DNA from: Aplectana chamaeleonis
Lineage: Eukaryota; Nematoda; Chromadorea; Rhabditida; Cosmocercidae
Direction of reading: 5' to 3'
Assembly: GCA_029168955.1 (NCBI GenBank)
Contig: JAPDOI010001441.1
Span: forward strand, 62,001 to 126,000
DNA: 64,000 bases
In this document: in pieces, positions 22,553 to 33,394 of the stretch
Numbering within the stretch: position 1 is the stretch's first letter
How the letters are laid out: the number at the start of each line of letters is the position of its first letter
Made by a program: the position numbers and the translations under genes
Notes under the pieces: model-generated
Database searches by the model: none
What the model saw: only the letters and a program-made list of their open reading frames with translations
What the model was told of the DNA's origin: nothing

Positions 22553-22571
22553 TAAGAGTTGACCGTTGACC

Positions 22572-23352
22572 AGAGAATGTGCGGGATTCAGTTAGGAGTG
22601 CGCTGAGCGCCGGGAGCAGTTTGTCGGAGCCCCTGGGAGGGCGCCAAGCGTCATTGGAAGTGTGCGGAACCCGACTGCAAGTACACCACGCGCAGTGCAA
22701 AGTGCGCGCGACTCAACTGGAAGTGAGCCATTAGCCGTGGAAAAAGTACGGGACCCAACTGGAAGTGGGCAACGCGCCGTGGGAAGTGTGTGGGACCCAA
22801 GTGGAAGCACGCCACGCGCAATTTAAAGTGAGCTGGACCCAACTGGAAGTGCGCAACGCGCCGTGGGAATTGTGTGGGACCCGACTGGAAGTGCGCCACG
22901 CGCAGTTTGAAGTGTGCTGGACCCAACTGGAAGAGCGCGACGCACCGTGGAAAATGTGTGGGACCCAAGTGGAAGTGCGCCACGCGCCTTGGAAAATGTG
23001 CGGGACCCGACTGGGAGTGCATCACGCGCAGTGCAAAGTGTGCGCGACCCAAGTGGCGGTGCTCCACGCGCCATTGAAAGTGTACGGGATCCAACTTAAA
23101 GTGCGCCGCGCGCCGTGGAAATTGTGCGGGACACAAGTGAGAGCGCGTCAAGCGCCGGGGAAAGTGTGTGGGACCAGGTTGTGAGTGCGCCAAGCACCGG
23201 AAAAAGTGTGCGGAACCCATTTGGGAGTGCGCGAACAGCCGGAAAGAGTGTGTATGACTCATGTGAGAGTGTGCTGAGCGGCGAGAAAAGTGTGCGGGAC
23301 TCAACTCGAAGTGCGCCATGCGCCAGAGGAAGTGTGTGGGCCAAACTGGGTT
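22572..23352 (+). repeat. Third, diverged array of the 42-bp satellite
   Basis: About 18 units of 42 bp. A typical unit reads GTGTGTGGGACCCAACTGGA and then AGTGCGCCACGCGCCGTGGA. The frame, unit length and core words (GGGACCCAA, AGTGCGCC, GCCGT-GAAA) match the arrays at 4648-9582, so this is the same family. The units here are far more diverged from each other, suggesting an older array that is no longer homogenised. Several frames are open through it, as expected from a 42-bp period. Confidence 0.9.
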
Positions 23353-24280
23353 TCGAGGATCGATAATAATTAACATCACTTTTCGCAATGATTGGATTAT
23401 TCTATGCGTCACAATATACGCCTACAAGTACGCCGCGAAGCGGCGTGGGTGTGCACCTTGTTGCTATCTAAACGGTTACCATTTCACAAGCGCGACCAGA
23501 GAAACTATACGCTGGCACCTCATTCGAAAATTCGGCACACCGATTCTTGTACCGTATAAACAGGGTGCTATTTGGACGCAACTTGTGGCCGCTACACTCA
23601 ATGGCTAGCAGTAGTAAGTCTTAGTCAGAATGTCATGACATATTCTGTTCAATTGGGCGGGAAAGCGAAAAATCTGTCTGATAGTTGTCTTAACGAATTT
23701 TCGAGGTTGTTATGCTCTTTAGGCATGTGGGCGAAATGTGAAATAGGTGAAACGTGAAACGATATATGCCGCGATGACACAATATGGGACACGCTATCAC
23801 ACCGCGTTTATCAGAGGGAACGTGGTAGCCACGATAGGTAACGAGGTTTGCCCTCTTATACTGCTAAACCGGACAACCCGGACAAGTGTTAGTGGAGAGA
23901 GAGTTGCCTCTTTTTGAAGTACTACTCGGTCCCCGAGTGACTCTTTTTCTGCCTATACGGCCCTCTGAAAATATGGGTTAGACAGCCAAATGTTTACAAG
24001 ATATTCACGGTTTTGAACCGGTAAGTTGACAGTCAAATATAAAGATTGTAACTTTTAATAGACTTCGCAACGTTTACAATGTAATGTAAATATGACCGAT
24101 GCGAGATATCTGTAGGGTAAACCTTTCTACAATACTGTGCAGTGAGCCGACGGACGGCTTGGCTAGCGGGGTGATTGGAGTCTGGCTGATTCCAACTACT
24201 CCGGCTAATCAGACGCAAGCGGGCCTCTTAGCACTCCTGACCGGCTGCTAGGCAAGGATAACCTCTTGCTAGGACACTCT
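23353..24280. other. Non-coding stretch
   Basis: No gene. Small features are the palindromic block CGCCGCGAAGCGGCG at about 23432 and scattered repeats of the ACCGGACAACCCGGAC type at about 23868. Confidence 0.4.
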
Positions 24281-24563
24281 AGAACTACGCAGGCCATAGG
24301 AAGCTGAGCGTCGCCGCTAGATGCGGAGCTCGAAGCGTTGATAGCACTGGTAGAACTACGCAGGCCGTAGAGAGCTGAGCGTCATCGCTAGATGGGGAGC
24401 TCGTAGCGTTAGCGGCACTGATAGAACAACGCAGGCCGTAGAGAGCTGAGCGTCACCGCTAGATGGGGAACTCAAAGAGTTAATAGCACTGATGGAACTA
24501 CGCAGGCCGTAGGGAGCTGAGCTTCACCGCTAGAAGGGAGCTCGAAGCCTCAATAGCACTGCT
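24281..24563. repeat. 71-bp tandem repeat, 4 copies
   Basis: Units start at 24281, 24352, 24423 and 24494, exactly 71 bp apart. Each has an AGAACTACGCAGGCC block, an AGCTGAGCGTC block and a CACTG end. The last copy is slightly shorter because of a deletion in GATGGGGAG. The function is unknown. Confidence 0.9.
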
Positions 24564-25003
24564 GTCAGGATCAAGGATCAGAGTGAGGCGGTAACCGCCT
24601 TTCTACTCGTAGCCGAGAGTTCCGTAGAGCTCGATAGCCGAGCACGTGTCCGTTTGGCGCTTGCCGCCCGAATGGCTTTGTCGCCGGTCGCGTGAGGACG
24701 CGGCGCGGCGCGACAAGGAAATCGCCACACCCCTCCTCACGTGCTGTCCGCCAAGCCGCCGCGTTTACAAAAAGATCGATACGTGCCAGGCGCTCAACGG
24801 ACTATCGATCGCGCCGACACCACCAACACAATAGACAACGGGGGAGATCAACCAAGCAAAAATCGAGATGAGGTGAGATCACCGTTCAACCATAACACTG
24901 AGCACAGCAAAAATGCAGATGGATATTAGGCGATTTGGGAGGTAAATGGGGAGAAAGTGAGTGAATGAAAACAGGTTTAATACATGAAAAACAGTCCAAA
25001 AAC
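24564..25003. other. Non-coding stretch
   Basis: Contains a GGACGCGGCGCGGCGCGAC patch at about 24697. No gene or bounded element is recognised. Confidence 0.35.
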
Positions 25004-25547
25004 TTAAAGGCATCGTACGCGCTGAAATCCACTTTCCATTTTTGTGCTCAATCCCTTCCTCGGGCCCCTGTGAGAACGTACAACGAGCTTGGCTGCTCAA
25101 AAACGTACCATTGTGAGCATAGAGGAAGTGGAAAGTAAGGAATTCCGTCAAAAGGGGCCGGCTCTTCCGTCAGTCATTTGGCACTTTCGCAATATTTGAG
25201 CAGAACGTCGTGTCGCTAAGTACAGGGCATGCCACTGTACGCTGACGCACCGTCGGACGAAAGTGGCGTTATCGACTGGAAATTTCTCGTCACACAAAGA
25301 GCGATTGCTTCCAACGCTGCGCCAATGGACGAATTGTAGAACTGTTCCTTGCGCCCTCCGCGTAGCTATCCCGAGTCGATGCCGGCGCGAATTTCAAATG
25401 ACTTTCAGAAGTTTTTTTAAAACCTTTTTTCTTGAAAAGTTAACGTTTTTGAGCGGGCTTTTCGCTACCTTTAGTCACTATAGGGGGCTAACAACTCAAA
25501 AACGCTTAAAAACGAAACATGGTTTTCGGCGCGTACGATGCCTTTAA
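25004..25547. mobile_element. TTAA element, AGGCATCGTACGCGC group, copy 1
   Basis: The ends AGGCATCGTACGCGC and GCGCGTACGATGCCT are perfect inverted repeats flanked by TTAA (25004-25007 and 25544-25547). A related 555-bp copy is at 40725-41279, sharing AATTCCGTCAAAAG and CGTCAGTCAT blocks. The 94-codon frame inside shows no transposase motif. Confidence 0.9.
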
Positions 25548-26619
25548 ATCAAGGATAGCTACTAGGAATACGGATACATGCAAAATTAGGGGGTCCAGAT
25601 ACCATGACAGAATAAGGTAATCTTGCAATGGAGATCAGCACTGCTAGGTGAGCAGTCGTAAACTATGGAAAATAGAGGAAGGAGCAAATAATCTCTGAAA
25701 TGAACTTCGTTTAGAAAAGTACTTTTATTATTATAAGGAAATCAGAGGAGAGGAAGAGAATGGTTCGAGACTACAATACCACCGCTAAGCTTTGTAAAAA
25801 CAGGGGCATTTGGCAAATTTGGCAAAAAAAGTCCGATGCTCGTAAGTTTCTTGAAAGGAGCCTTGTTTGAATTCTGAAAATGCTGTTGTATTCACAATTC
25901 AAATGGTTTCCTGAGGGTGTGCTTTGGGGAAAGAAGTCTTCTCAAATCGGTTTGTTTTGTAAGGAAATTGTTTTCTAAAAAAATCGTGCGCGGCCAAGTG
26001 CAGCGAAATAAATCAATAAGTAATAGGAGAGCAATCGCTATGCTTCCTTCATAATTTGAGTGCCACTCTTGAGTTTTGTGCGACTCAGGCACCAGTTCGA
26101 TTCGACCGATGGCCGAACCGCTTTTTTCTGCCACGTCGGGGCGAACGAGAGACGTTTCGGCAAAGCTCCGCCTTCCCGTTTTCCACGAGAGAAACGGGAG
26201 ACGTCGGGGGTTGGCGCCGTACTAATCAATGAGCTCGATTGGACCGACAGCGAAACGGAACATTGCGAAATTCGGGAAGGGTTGCCAACACATTTAGAAC
26301 AGATGCAGCTGTCACTGGCTTCTCTTGTCTCCTGCAATACGAAATGTACTCAAATCCTTTCAAAAAGGATTATTCACTATTTTTTCTCTACACTTAGTCA
26401 GTCAGCCTCATTAAATCAGCCGTCTCCTTGATTTTTCGCTGAGAATAAAAAAAATGGGTCCGTTCGGTGAATATAAACCCGCCCCAGGCGATATTGTTTC
26501 AAGATCTTCTTGAAACATGTTTGCCAACTTATGTTGCTCCTTGATGTTAAAAATCACGAAATAAGAGGAAAGTAATCGAACACCAGGGTGCAGGTCTACG
26601 GGGTGTGAAGCATGGCAAC
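25548..26619. other. Non-coding stretch with an unrecognised 123-codon frame
   Basis: The plus-strand frame at 26060-26431 is the longest, but its translation matches nothing I know and the opposite strand is also open there. I see no splice, start or domain support, so it is not called as a gene. Confidence 0.35.
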
Positions 26620-26730
26620 CAGGGGTGTGCACTTACCGTTTACCGTCTTACCGATTTACCGGTCGTTTTCGGTAAATTTTGATTTACCCATTTGCCGACT
26701 TGATCCCGAAACTTTTACCGATCAAACTTG
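26620..26730 (+). mobile_element. Left end of a hAT-type element, TTACCG-word interior
   Basis: The terminus CAGGGGTGTGC is followed at once by overlapping TTACCG, TTTACCG and GTAAA words. This is the terminus also seen at 40176, 42066 and 44478. No matching right end or octamer duplicate of ATGGCAAC is visible nearby, so the copy is truncated or its other end is outside my recognition. Confidence 0.55.
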
Positions 26731-27377
26731 AGCAACTTTTTTCGCTGAATCAAACAATTTCTCGCCTTAATTGCATGAATGCAGTTTTAATTGCACAGTT
26801 TTTAGCATTCTCACACTACTGATTTCCGTATATTTTTTTCATGGAACTTTTCATCGTTCCTTTTGATGTTCTAGCGTTTGGCTTTTCAAAAATAGATCTT
26901 GATGATTTCATTAGTGCGAAGTCACTCTCTTCTATAAGGGCGGTTGAGAGTATGATTTGAGTCAAATCCATTCCAGCCAAAAAAAGTCTACTTCTGTGCA
27001 TCAGAGAAGCAGAAAGAATGTTCTCCTGACCCGGTTTAACCTTTCTAAACTGGTACTCCACAACCAAACTTCAAGTTTTCGTGAATGCTACTTGCACTTC
27101 AAATGGTAGGTACTGGGTGGAAAAGAGAGACCGTGTTTTGAAATAGCTGTGAGCTCTATCACTCTCAAAATTAAGACCTTTAATGTTTTTTAAACCTGTT
27201 TCTTGCTGATTTTTCCCAATATTGTTGTCAAGAATATCAATCAAAGTGGTCCTCTGTCTAAGAAAAGAACTTACCACAGCGAACCCCGTCTCAAAAACCA
27301 AAGAATTATTGAGAATTGAGCATTCCGGGACGTCATTTCTTGTATTAAATTGACATTCCGTTGCTAGGAGTCAGTGA
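26731..27377. other. Non-coding stretch, nothing recognised
   Basis: AT-rich DNA. Minus-strand frames of 83 and 76 codons have no recognisable motif. Confidence 0.35.
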
Positions 27378-27824
27378 TTAAAGGCACTGTTCACGAAAAA
27401 AAGTTGCACTTTTTTGGCTAAAACGTAAGCTTTGGTCCCTCCAAGAAGATTAAGAACGGAAGTGCGACGAAAAACGGCCGGTAAGTGAGTGAAAATCCCG
27501 TAGGCCAGCCAACCCATTGGGCCACTCCGCCCACGTCCTATAATAGTTGCCCTGATTTCGCGGTTATATGCGCGATGGTCTCCGATCAAAAGCCCCGTTC
27601 TCCCCTTTATTCTCAACGTCTCTCTTTACTCAGGTCAGCTCGCACACATCGGCCGCAAAAAACGGGAGTCCACAATGCTTCCCTAGCTAAATTTTGAGGG
27701 GCCATAACTCCGTTTCCAGGGGGTCTTGTATGATTCCAGGGACATCATTGAAATCAGCATGGGACCGTTTTTAAGATAGTCGGAAAAACAGAAAAACGAC
27801 TTTTATCGTGAGCACTGCCCTTAA
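27378..27824. mobile_element. TTAA element, AGGCACTGTTCACG group, copy 1
   Basis: The left end AGGCACTGTTCACGA and right end TCGTGAGCACTGCCC are inverted, with TTAA at 27378-27381 and 27821-27824. The interior block with ATCAAAAGCCCCGTTC and CAGGTCAGCTCGCA recurs inverted in the copy at 53157-53650. It is non-coding. Confidence 0.88.
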
Positions 27825-27828
27825 GAGG

Positions 27829-27974
27829 TCTGTCGGCATGGACACTAGTGATACTTTGCGTTCCCTAATGGAGGTTGGGGCAAATTCGGTGCACCTATGT
27901 GATAGCGTATGGCACCGAGTTTGCGCCAACCTTCATTGGGGAACACAAAGTATCACTAGGATCAATGCGGACCG
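27829..27974. mobile_element. Tc1-like MITE, CAGTCGGCAC family, copy 2
   Basis: An almost complete palindrome: CACTAGTGATACTTTGCGTT on the left pairs with the AACACAAAGTATCACTAGGA region on the right. The loop is centred on ATGTGATAGCGTATGG. It lies only 5 bp after the preceding TTAA element. Confidence 0.82.
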
Positions 27975-27984
27975 TACAAATGTG

Positions 27985-28058
27985 ATACTCATCTTATGGC
28001 GTAATGCAACAGCCGTTGTCCGCAAGTGCGGACCGGAATGAGGTTGCGAGAACAACAG
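27985..28058. mobile_element. Right-end fragment, GGACCGGAATT-family MITE
   Basis: GCAACAGCCGTTGTCCGCAA and GCGGACCGGAATG are followed by GAGAACAACAG and TA (28059-28060). The order and end match other family members; the left half is absent. Confidence 0.65.
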
Positions 28059-28430
28059 TACATAATTAAAAATATGAATAAAAGCCTACTACTCGAAAGT
28101 GTGTGTTAGTCGTTTTTTGTCCTTTTTTTCGGTGAGAAAAAAGCAATATGGGAATGCGAGGAAACCTCGAGCTCTTCGCTTTTTTCAGTGCAAAATTTGC
28201 CGTTCTGCGATGTTATATGGGATTTAACCCATGGTGACAACGCAGTGAACGGCACCGATTTCGCCCTAATTGTTCTTTGCTCAGCGTCGCGAGTTGACCG
28301 CGTCGTTTTGAGCTTGTTCCCATCATGGGGAAAAGGTCGGAAGAAATCAGCACCCTATTGAAGATTTCGCCCATTGGGAGACCCCAGCATCACTCCCGTC
28401 AGTGCGCAGTTGTGGCCTTAAGGCACCGCT
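28059..28430. other. Non-coding stretch
   Basis: No gene or bounded element recognised. Confidence 0.3.
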
Positions 28431-29279
28431 AAGTATGTTGTGCTCAGCGCCCAAAACTACCCTCTGAGCTAACTATAAGTTGGGGCGAAGGCACATTTTC
28501 TGAATTTCTGAGACTGATAGAGTTTTGGACTTCGACGGATTCTCGGTTGGATGTTCATTTGTTCCAATTACAAGGCTCAGGTATCGTTTCAGGAAAATGT
28601 TCCAGATTTAACTTGAAATCCTCCCAGGTGGATTGTTTGGGGAGCTGATCACAAGTCTGTGGTTTTATTGTCGATTTTCCAAAGTTTTCGACTAGCTTCG
28701 TTCATAGCTTACCATCGTGGGGAAATTTTATGGCAAATCGCGACTTTTGACGATTTCCGGAGTGCTACGATAGATTTGCCTCAAATTGTTTCTCTGAGGG
28801 TTATTTCGAGTGCTGAGCACGAATCTGAGATTCGTTCATTGATTTTCGGCAGATTACGGTAGATTACGTGTGGGTGTTCGGTAGTTCGATCGAAGTCTTA
28901 GATTTCACTCAAAATTTGTGTGCGGGGGTTGTCCGGGGTGGTGAATACGGATTTAGTGTCCTGTTGTCAATTTTCGAAATACCAAGGTAGGCTTTGCCGC
29001 CTAAATGGCATGGTACCTACCGCAACTTTTAAAAAACTTCATAATTTCGACAAACGGACTCCAGATTCGTGTTCAGCACCCTAGACTAGCTTCAAGCCGA
29101 ATCCGAAATTTTTTGCAAAACACCCTGAAAATTTCATAGGGTCGCCCGTTACCTTGCCCCCAGGCTTTGACGAACAATTAAAACTTTTTTCAAAGTGGTT
29201 TTAGGCAGCTGCGTTCTAGAAGTGTACATTTCATCCGGAATGGCCAGGCTGACTAAAAATAGTTCCCTTGTTAGTCCCG
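28430..29279. mobile_element. ACACGAATCTG-family element, left end missing
   Basis: The segment starts with TGCTCAGCGCCCAAAACTAC, shared with 48096. It runs through AGTGCTGAGCACGAATCTGA and GGTAGATTACG blocks, and ends AGTTCCCTTGTTAGTCCCGG, the inverted-repeat end seen at 48942. The complementary left end is missing. It is non-coding. Confidence 0.7.
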
Positions 29280-29284
29280 GCACG

Positions 29285-29380
29285 ATACACCTTTTTTTCC
29301 AGCACGATTATCATAGTGTTGCATGATGCAAGAGCGGTAATCCGCATTTGAGGACCGGAATTTAGCTCCGAAAATGGCAG
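29285..29380. mobile_element. Right-end fragment, GGACCGGAATT-family MITE
   Basis: Contains CCAGCACGATTAT, GTTGCATGATGCAAG, GAGGACCGGAATT and AATGGCAG, ending at TA (29381-29382). It abuts the preceding element. Confidence 0.6.
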
Positions 29381-29460
29381 TATGAGTAGAAAAACAGGGC
29401 AAGAGTGAACAAAAGCTCTGAACTATAAATCAGTGGAAACGATTCACTAGGTCAAAATCA

Positions 29461-29670
29461 GAATGATGACGTCAGTCTCTTGTTAGCATCGATTGTACGC
29501 CCTACACCCTTCATAGCGGTCACCGCGAGGATGTCATGCTTGATTTGTTGAGCATGGTGGCAAAGCCATATAGCCACCATGCTCCGAAAATCAAGGATGA
29601 CGTCATTGCGATGACAGCTATGAAGGGTATAGGGCGAAGAATCAATGATAACAAGATGATGACGTCATCA
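29461..29670. mobile_element. Hairpin MITE with TGACGTCA-containing arms
   Basis: The arms GATGACGTCAGTCTCTTGTT, CATCGATT and CCCTACACCCTTCATAGC pair with GCTATGAAGGGTATAGGGCG, AATCAATGATAACAAG and GATGACGTCATC. A second inner palindrome, GCATGGTGGC against GCCACCATGC, lies at the centre (about 29553-29581). It is non-coding. Confidence 0.75.
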
Positions 29671-30586
29671 TCTTATTAGAATCCCTGCTATGAAAGGTGG
29701 ACCGAGCCACGATCCACGACGGCGTGACGTCATCACCGAGACTGCAGTCCTGGCTATGAAAGTTGGACCGATGTCATTCCCGAAACGAACGAGCCACGTT
29801 TCGGGTTGACCCCGCCCCTTTTTTCGTTTCGAGCCAAAGCGGTTCAACGGTCCACCCTCGTTCTGACGGTGCTCGAATCGAACCGGTGCCTGAGGAGATG
29901 ATTTTTTGAAGGTTATCCTACATACTCGCAACTAATTCATGGAGAAAGCGTAGAGGTTGTTTTTCTATTACATACTTATACAACAATTACTCTAAGTTTC
30001 GTCGCACGTTGTCGCGCGCAAAATTTCTGAGATTCAATCGCAAAAAGGGTCTCTTTCGGAAACAAAGCGATTCCAGGAAACTTCGTCCCACAAAGCACAC
30101 CATTAGGTACACATTTGAGCTGTGAATATGAGAATACGTTTAGAGTTCAAAAAAGTCTTTGTTCAAAAAAGTTACAGGAATCGAAGGTAATTTCGTTTGG
30201 CAAATGCTCCCCGCTTTTCCAAAACAGTGAGGTTCGAGTGAAGCAAAAACACATTGGCTCAGCATGAGTCGATCGTAGCAGCGAAAGATAGTCGCAGAGA
30301 AACTGCTCGCGTTAGAATCAAGATACAGGTGGAAAGGATAGAACTAGCACATAGTTTTAATTGCTCCAATCGGTAGAGCATGGTGGAAGACTCAGCTGAT
30401 CAGTATCGAGAGTGTTATAAACGAGCTGTGCCCGGTGGCGAAACGCGCCACATTAGCATTTAAAAAATAATAGCAAATTTGAATAAACATATTTCGGTAA
30501 TCGAACAACGAATACTATATCAAGGGTCCGGAAACCAATTTTGAACTCAGATTTATGAAATCTTATTGTTATCACTAAAAGTATCC
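29671..30586. other. Non-coding stretch
   Basis: The first 100 bp carry a diverged direct repeat of CTATGAAAGGTGGACCGA (29691 and 29753). Nothing is recognised after that. Confidence 0.35.
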
Positions 30587-30588
30587 TA

Positions 30589-31368
30589 AAGGCTCATTCA
30601 TAGCTGGTCGCTTCGACTTCAGGTCGAAACGACCAACAAAACTGCCGCGATTTGAAATCGCTTGACGAAGCGATTTTAAATCGCTTCGTCCACTGATTTC
30701 GAGTCGCTCGAGTGGCCGCAGTTTTGCGTAAAAAATAAGGACAATTGCGGACAACGCCGCAGGAATTTAAAAAAATTTTTTTCTTGGTTTTTGCTGACTC
30801 CTCCTGATTTTTTGTGACCTCGGTGCCTTAATCCTTTAAATAAATTAGTCTTGCATAGTTTTCCAACAAAAACATGGTTTCAAAAGACGACGGTATGCAA
30901 TTTGCTCGTACAGCAACATAAAACTTCAACTAACGTTAGTAATTGCCGAAAGCTCTGCATGAAATGTGATTTCTCGGTAGCCTTATTGAACTTTCTCACT
31001 TCTATAATCGTAAATGTGTAAGAAATACTCGTTTTTCCCTTTCACATCCGTCTTTTATGTGGGTGAGCTCTGACGTCCGCAATTTGGCGCCGAATACACC
31101 ACGTGCTGACGAAAGATTACGGCCTAGCCGCTTCAATTAGACGAATCGCTTCCATCATGGAAGCGACGCGACTAGTCGAAGCGACCTAACAAAATCGAGC
31201 AGGTCGCTTCGACTAGCTATGAAATACCCCCGTCGCTCGGCGATCGTGGCTGAATCTGCAAACTGTTCCAACCCGTCGCGACTCAGTGCAAGATCTGTTG
31301 TCGCGACGGGTTTTGTACCTGTTGGCAGTGCCGCGACTATTCGAAGCGACCAGCTATGAATGAGCCTT
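30589..31368. mobile_element. TA-flanked element with perfect 28-bp inverted ends
   Basis: The ends AAGGCTCATTCATAGCTGGT and then CGCTTCGA are mirrored exactly at 31341-31368. TA dinucleotides flank the 780-bp element (30587-30588 and 31369-31370). The interior is AT-rich in the middle, but near both ends it is filled with CGCTTCG and GCGACGGG words. A second, internal terminus-like block GGTCGCTTCGACTAGCTATG lies at about 31202, suggesting nesting or end duplication. Confidence 0.85.
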
Positions 31369-31370
31369 TA

Positions 31371-31764
31371 GCCGCAAACTTGAATGCGTGCTGCCTTTAT
31401 ATCCTGCATCAAGCGACTATGATAAATAGATTCAGCGGCGTCGTTTCCTCTTAAACCAAGTGGGATTAAACAAAAGTTCCTGTTATTTTACGATATGCGG
31501 CATCAAACTTCAGTAATTTACTGACGCATGTTCAAAGTTTACGTGAATTGTTGAATCCGATTTTTGGCTTACATAAGTTTTCAATGTGACATTCAACGCC
31601 ATCAATTTGATGTTCGTCTCAATGTGCTCCTGTGAAGACAGTGGTCGCAATGGAAAAACAAATTGCCGAAGAATCCTCAGAAATCAGTCTGGATACAGTT
31701 GAAAATTCGAGGAGGTTGTGCGGCGAATAACGGGCTACATAGAATCAGGGTTGAATGACCTCCA
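31371..31764. other. Non-coding stretch, nothing recognised
   Basis: No gene or bounded repeat is visible. Confidence 0.3.
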
Positions 31765-32023
31765 AGGGTCCCGTCATAATTGGAAGATAAGGCAACGTAG
31801 TCCCACCTAGGTGGTCTGTAGTCCCGTCTGTTTCGACCATAAGCCAGCTTGGGTCCTGCTCTACTGGATGCCGGAATGGTATTATTGGTCCCGCATCGAT
31901 CGGGGTAGAATGGGGTAGGAGTATGGGTGACCTACTAAGGACCATCGGCGGAAATTTCTCGTCTTAGTTTTGCATTTCGACCGTGTTGGACTACGGACTA
32001 TCGTCCAACTGTTACAGGGGCCT
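31765..32023. mobile_element. MITE, GTCATAGTTGAAC family, copy 2 (inverted)
   Basis: The ends AGGGTCCCGTCATAATTGG and CCAACTGTTACAGGGGCCT are inverted. The interior, read on the minus strand, matches copy 1 at 1928-2160 around TAGTAGGTCACCCATACTCC. The ends are more diverged than in copy 1, and a clean TA duplication is not visible. Confidence 0.7.
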
Positions 32024-32845
32024 GATTTGCCAATTCGTGCACAGGTGTACAAATCCGCCCGAAAAACGAATTCCACTCTGCGTACAGTCAATGTTCTTTG
32101 GCACGCACCATCAAACAAACGTTTAATTTAATAAAAATAGGTGGATCTGAAGAAATATTTGAAAGCATCTACAGTCAGCAATGATCAATTTTTCAAAATG
32201 ACATTAGCCTCTAGACCGCGAACTCGTGAACCACTATAACAAATGCAATTGTTCCCTTTGCGAATACTTGCGATACACATGAAATAAGATAATGTAATGC
32301 ACATGCAGAGAATGCGGAAAAGCAAAGTGTCCATGAAATCGAAATCCTCGTAGCAATCGAAAGGAGTGCATCTTCGGAAACAACTTTTTGGTTGGGCAAC
32401 ATCTTGTTTAAAAGTAAGGACCACCGGGAAAAGGTGGCATCAGATGACATCGCATGGCAAACAATATTCCATCCGATCACGAGAGCTAAAAATGAATGCG
32501 TACTGAAATTCGAGATTCCCTGATAGAATAACAAAGTGAGCGGGCAATGTCAGTAAACTGTGAAAGTAAACTGTGCTTATTCAGGAGTAAACGTTGAATT
32601 TCTCGGAATGAATCCCTTTCTGCGGTTTATTCTTCTCTTCCCATGGTCCGATCCACAAGAAATATGCTGGCGAGCGTGATCTCATCGTCAAGGATCTGAT
32701 TCTGCTCATGAGAATCAAGACCAAAGCTTTTGATGACACTGATTAATGAAAGAATCAGATTGCCAACCGTTGTAGAAGGAGACATCAATCAAGCAGGTTC
32801 TCAGAAAGAGGTCTACTTTAGTGCGTTTCTTTGTTTATGAACACC
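32024..32845. other. Non-coding stretch with an unrecognised hydrophobic frame
   Basis: The minus-strand 107-codon frame (32211-32534) is hydrophobic near its C-terminal end, but I cannot match it to a family, and the overlapping frame is also open. No gene is called. Confidence 0.35.
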
Positions 32846-33260
32846 TTACAGGCAGGGTTCTCGATTAAATCGGTTGTTGTGCTGTCCTCATAGAGAGGTA
32901 TGGTTAGATCCACAGCCTGTTTCCTCAAGAAAAAACGTGTAAATTCAAATCGCGGCTGGCGTGGCGGTTTAAATCTCAATCTCTGAGAATTAAACCGCCG
33001 CGCCAGCCGCGGTTTGAATTTGAACGTTTTTTCTTGAGTACACAGGCTACGGACCTAACTATAGATCTGGCCATCACAAAAGCGAAAATAAGTAATAAAA
33101 TAGGAAAAAAAAACGACCAGGAATAAGTAATTGCTTGGTGTCCTCCCGCTCCCCGTTATCGAGATTTCTATAAAAGCCTGTTCTGACGTCGTCCATTTTC
33201 CGAACGTACAGTCGCCGAAAATTAGGCGTGGTCGTGAATGGGTTAACCTAGATAGAACTG
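32846..33260. mobile_element. TTAA-type element, AGGCAGGGTTC group, right end lost
   Basis: Starts AGGCAGGGTTCTCGATTAAA and then GGTTGTTGTGC, as in the copy at 47339, and continues with GATCTGGCCATCA, TTGCTTGGTGT and GATTTCTATAAA blocks in the same order. The right inverted end is not found. A 161-bp hairpin is inserted at 32901-33061. Confidence 0.7.
32901..33061. mobile_element. 161-bp hairpin MITE inserted in a TTAA element
   Basis: Arms TGGTTAGATCCACAGCCTGT, CTCAAGAAAAAACG and CGCGGCTGGCG-CGGTTTAA pair with the inverted series TTAAACCGCCGCGCCAGCCG, CGTTTTTTCTTGAG and CAGGCTACGGACCTAACTA. TA lies on both sides (32899-32900 and 33062-33063). The related element at 47339-47791 has one TA at the same place and no insert, so it represents the empty site. 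Confidence 0.88.
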
Positions 33261-33312
33261 TTGCGATAACATAATCGCGGCATGATTCTGGAAAGCAACC
33301 TGCATAAAGGTG

Positions 33313-33390
33313 GCGTGGATAGTAGTGATACTACTTCGCATTCCCTATTGATGGTTGGCGCAAACTCGCCGTCATATGCTATAACATACT
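33313..33390. mobile_element. Half of a CAGTCGGCAC-family MITE
   Basis: AGTGATACTACTTCGCATTC and TTGGCGCAAACTCGCCGTCA run up to the family centre TATAACATA, then stop where the next MITE fragment begins. The other half is missing. Confidence 0.65.
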
Positions 33391-33394
33391 GTGG

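Noticed and set aside
26060..26431. 123-residue plus-strand frame
   Set aside because: No domain recognised and the opposite strand is open over the same bases.
32211..32534. 107-residue minus-strand hydrophobic frame
   Set aside because: No recognisable family, an overlapping alternative frame and no splice context. Not enough for a gene.
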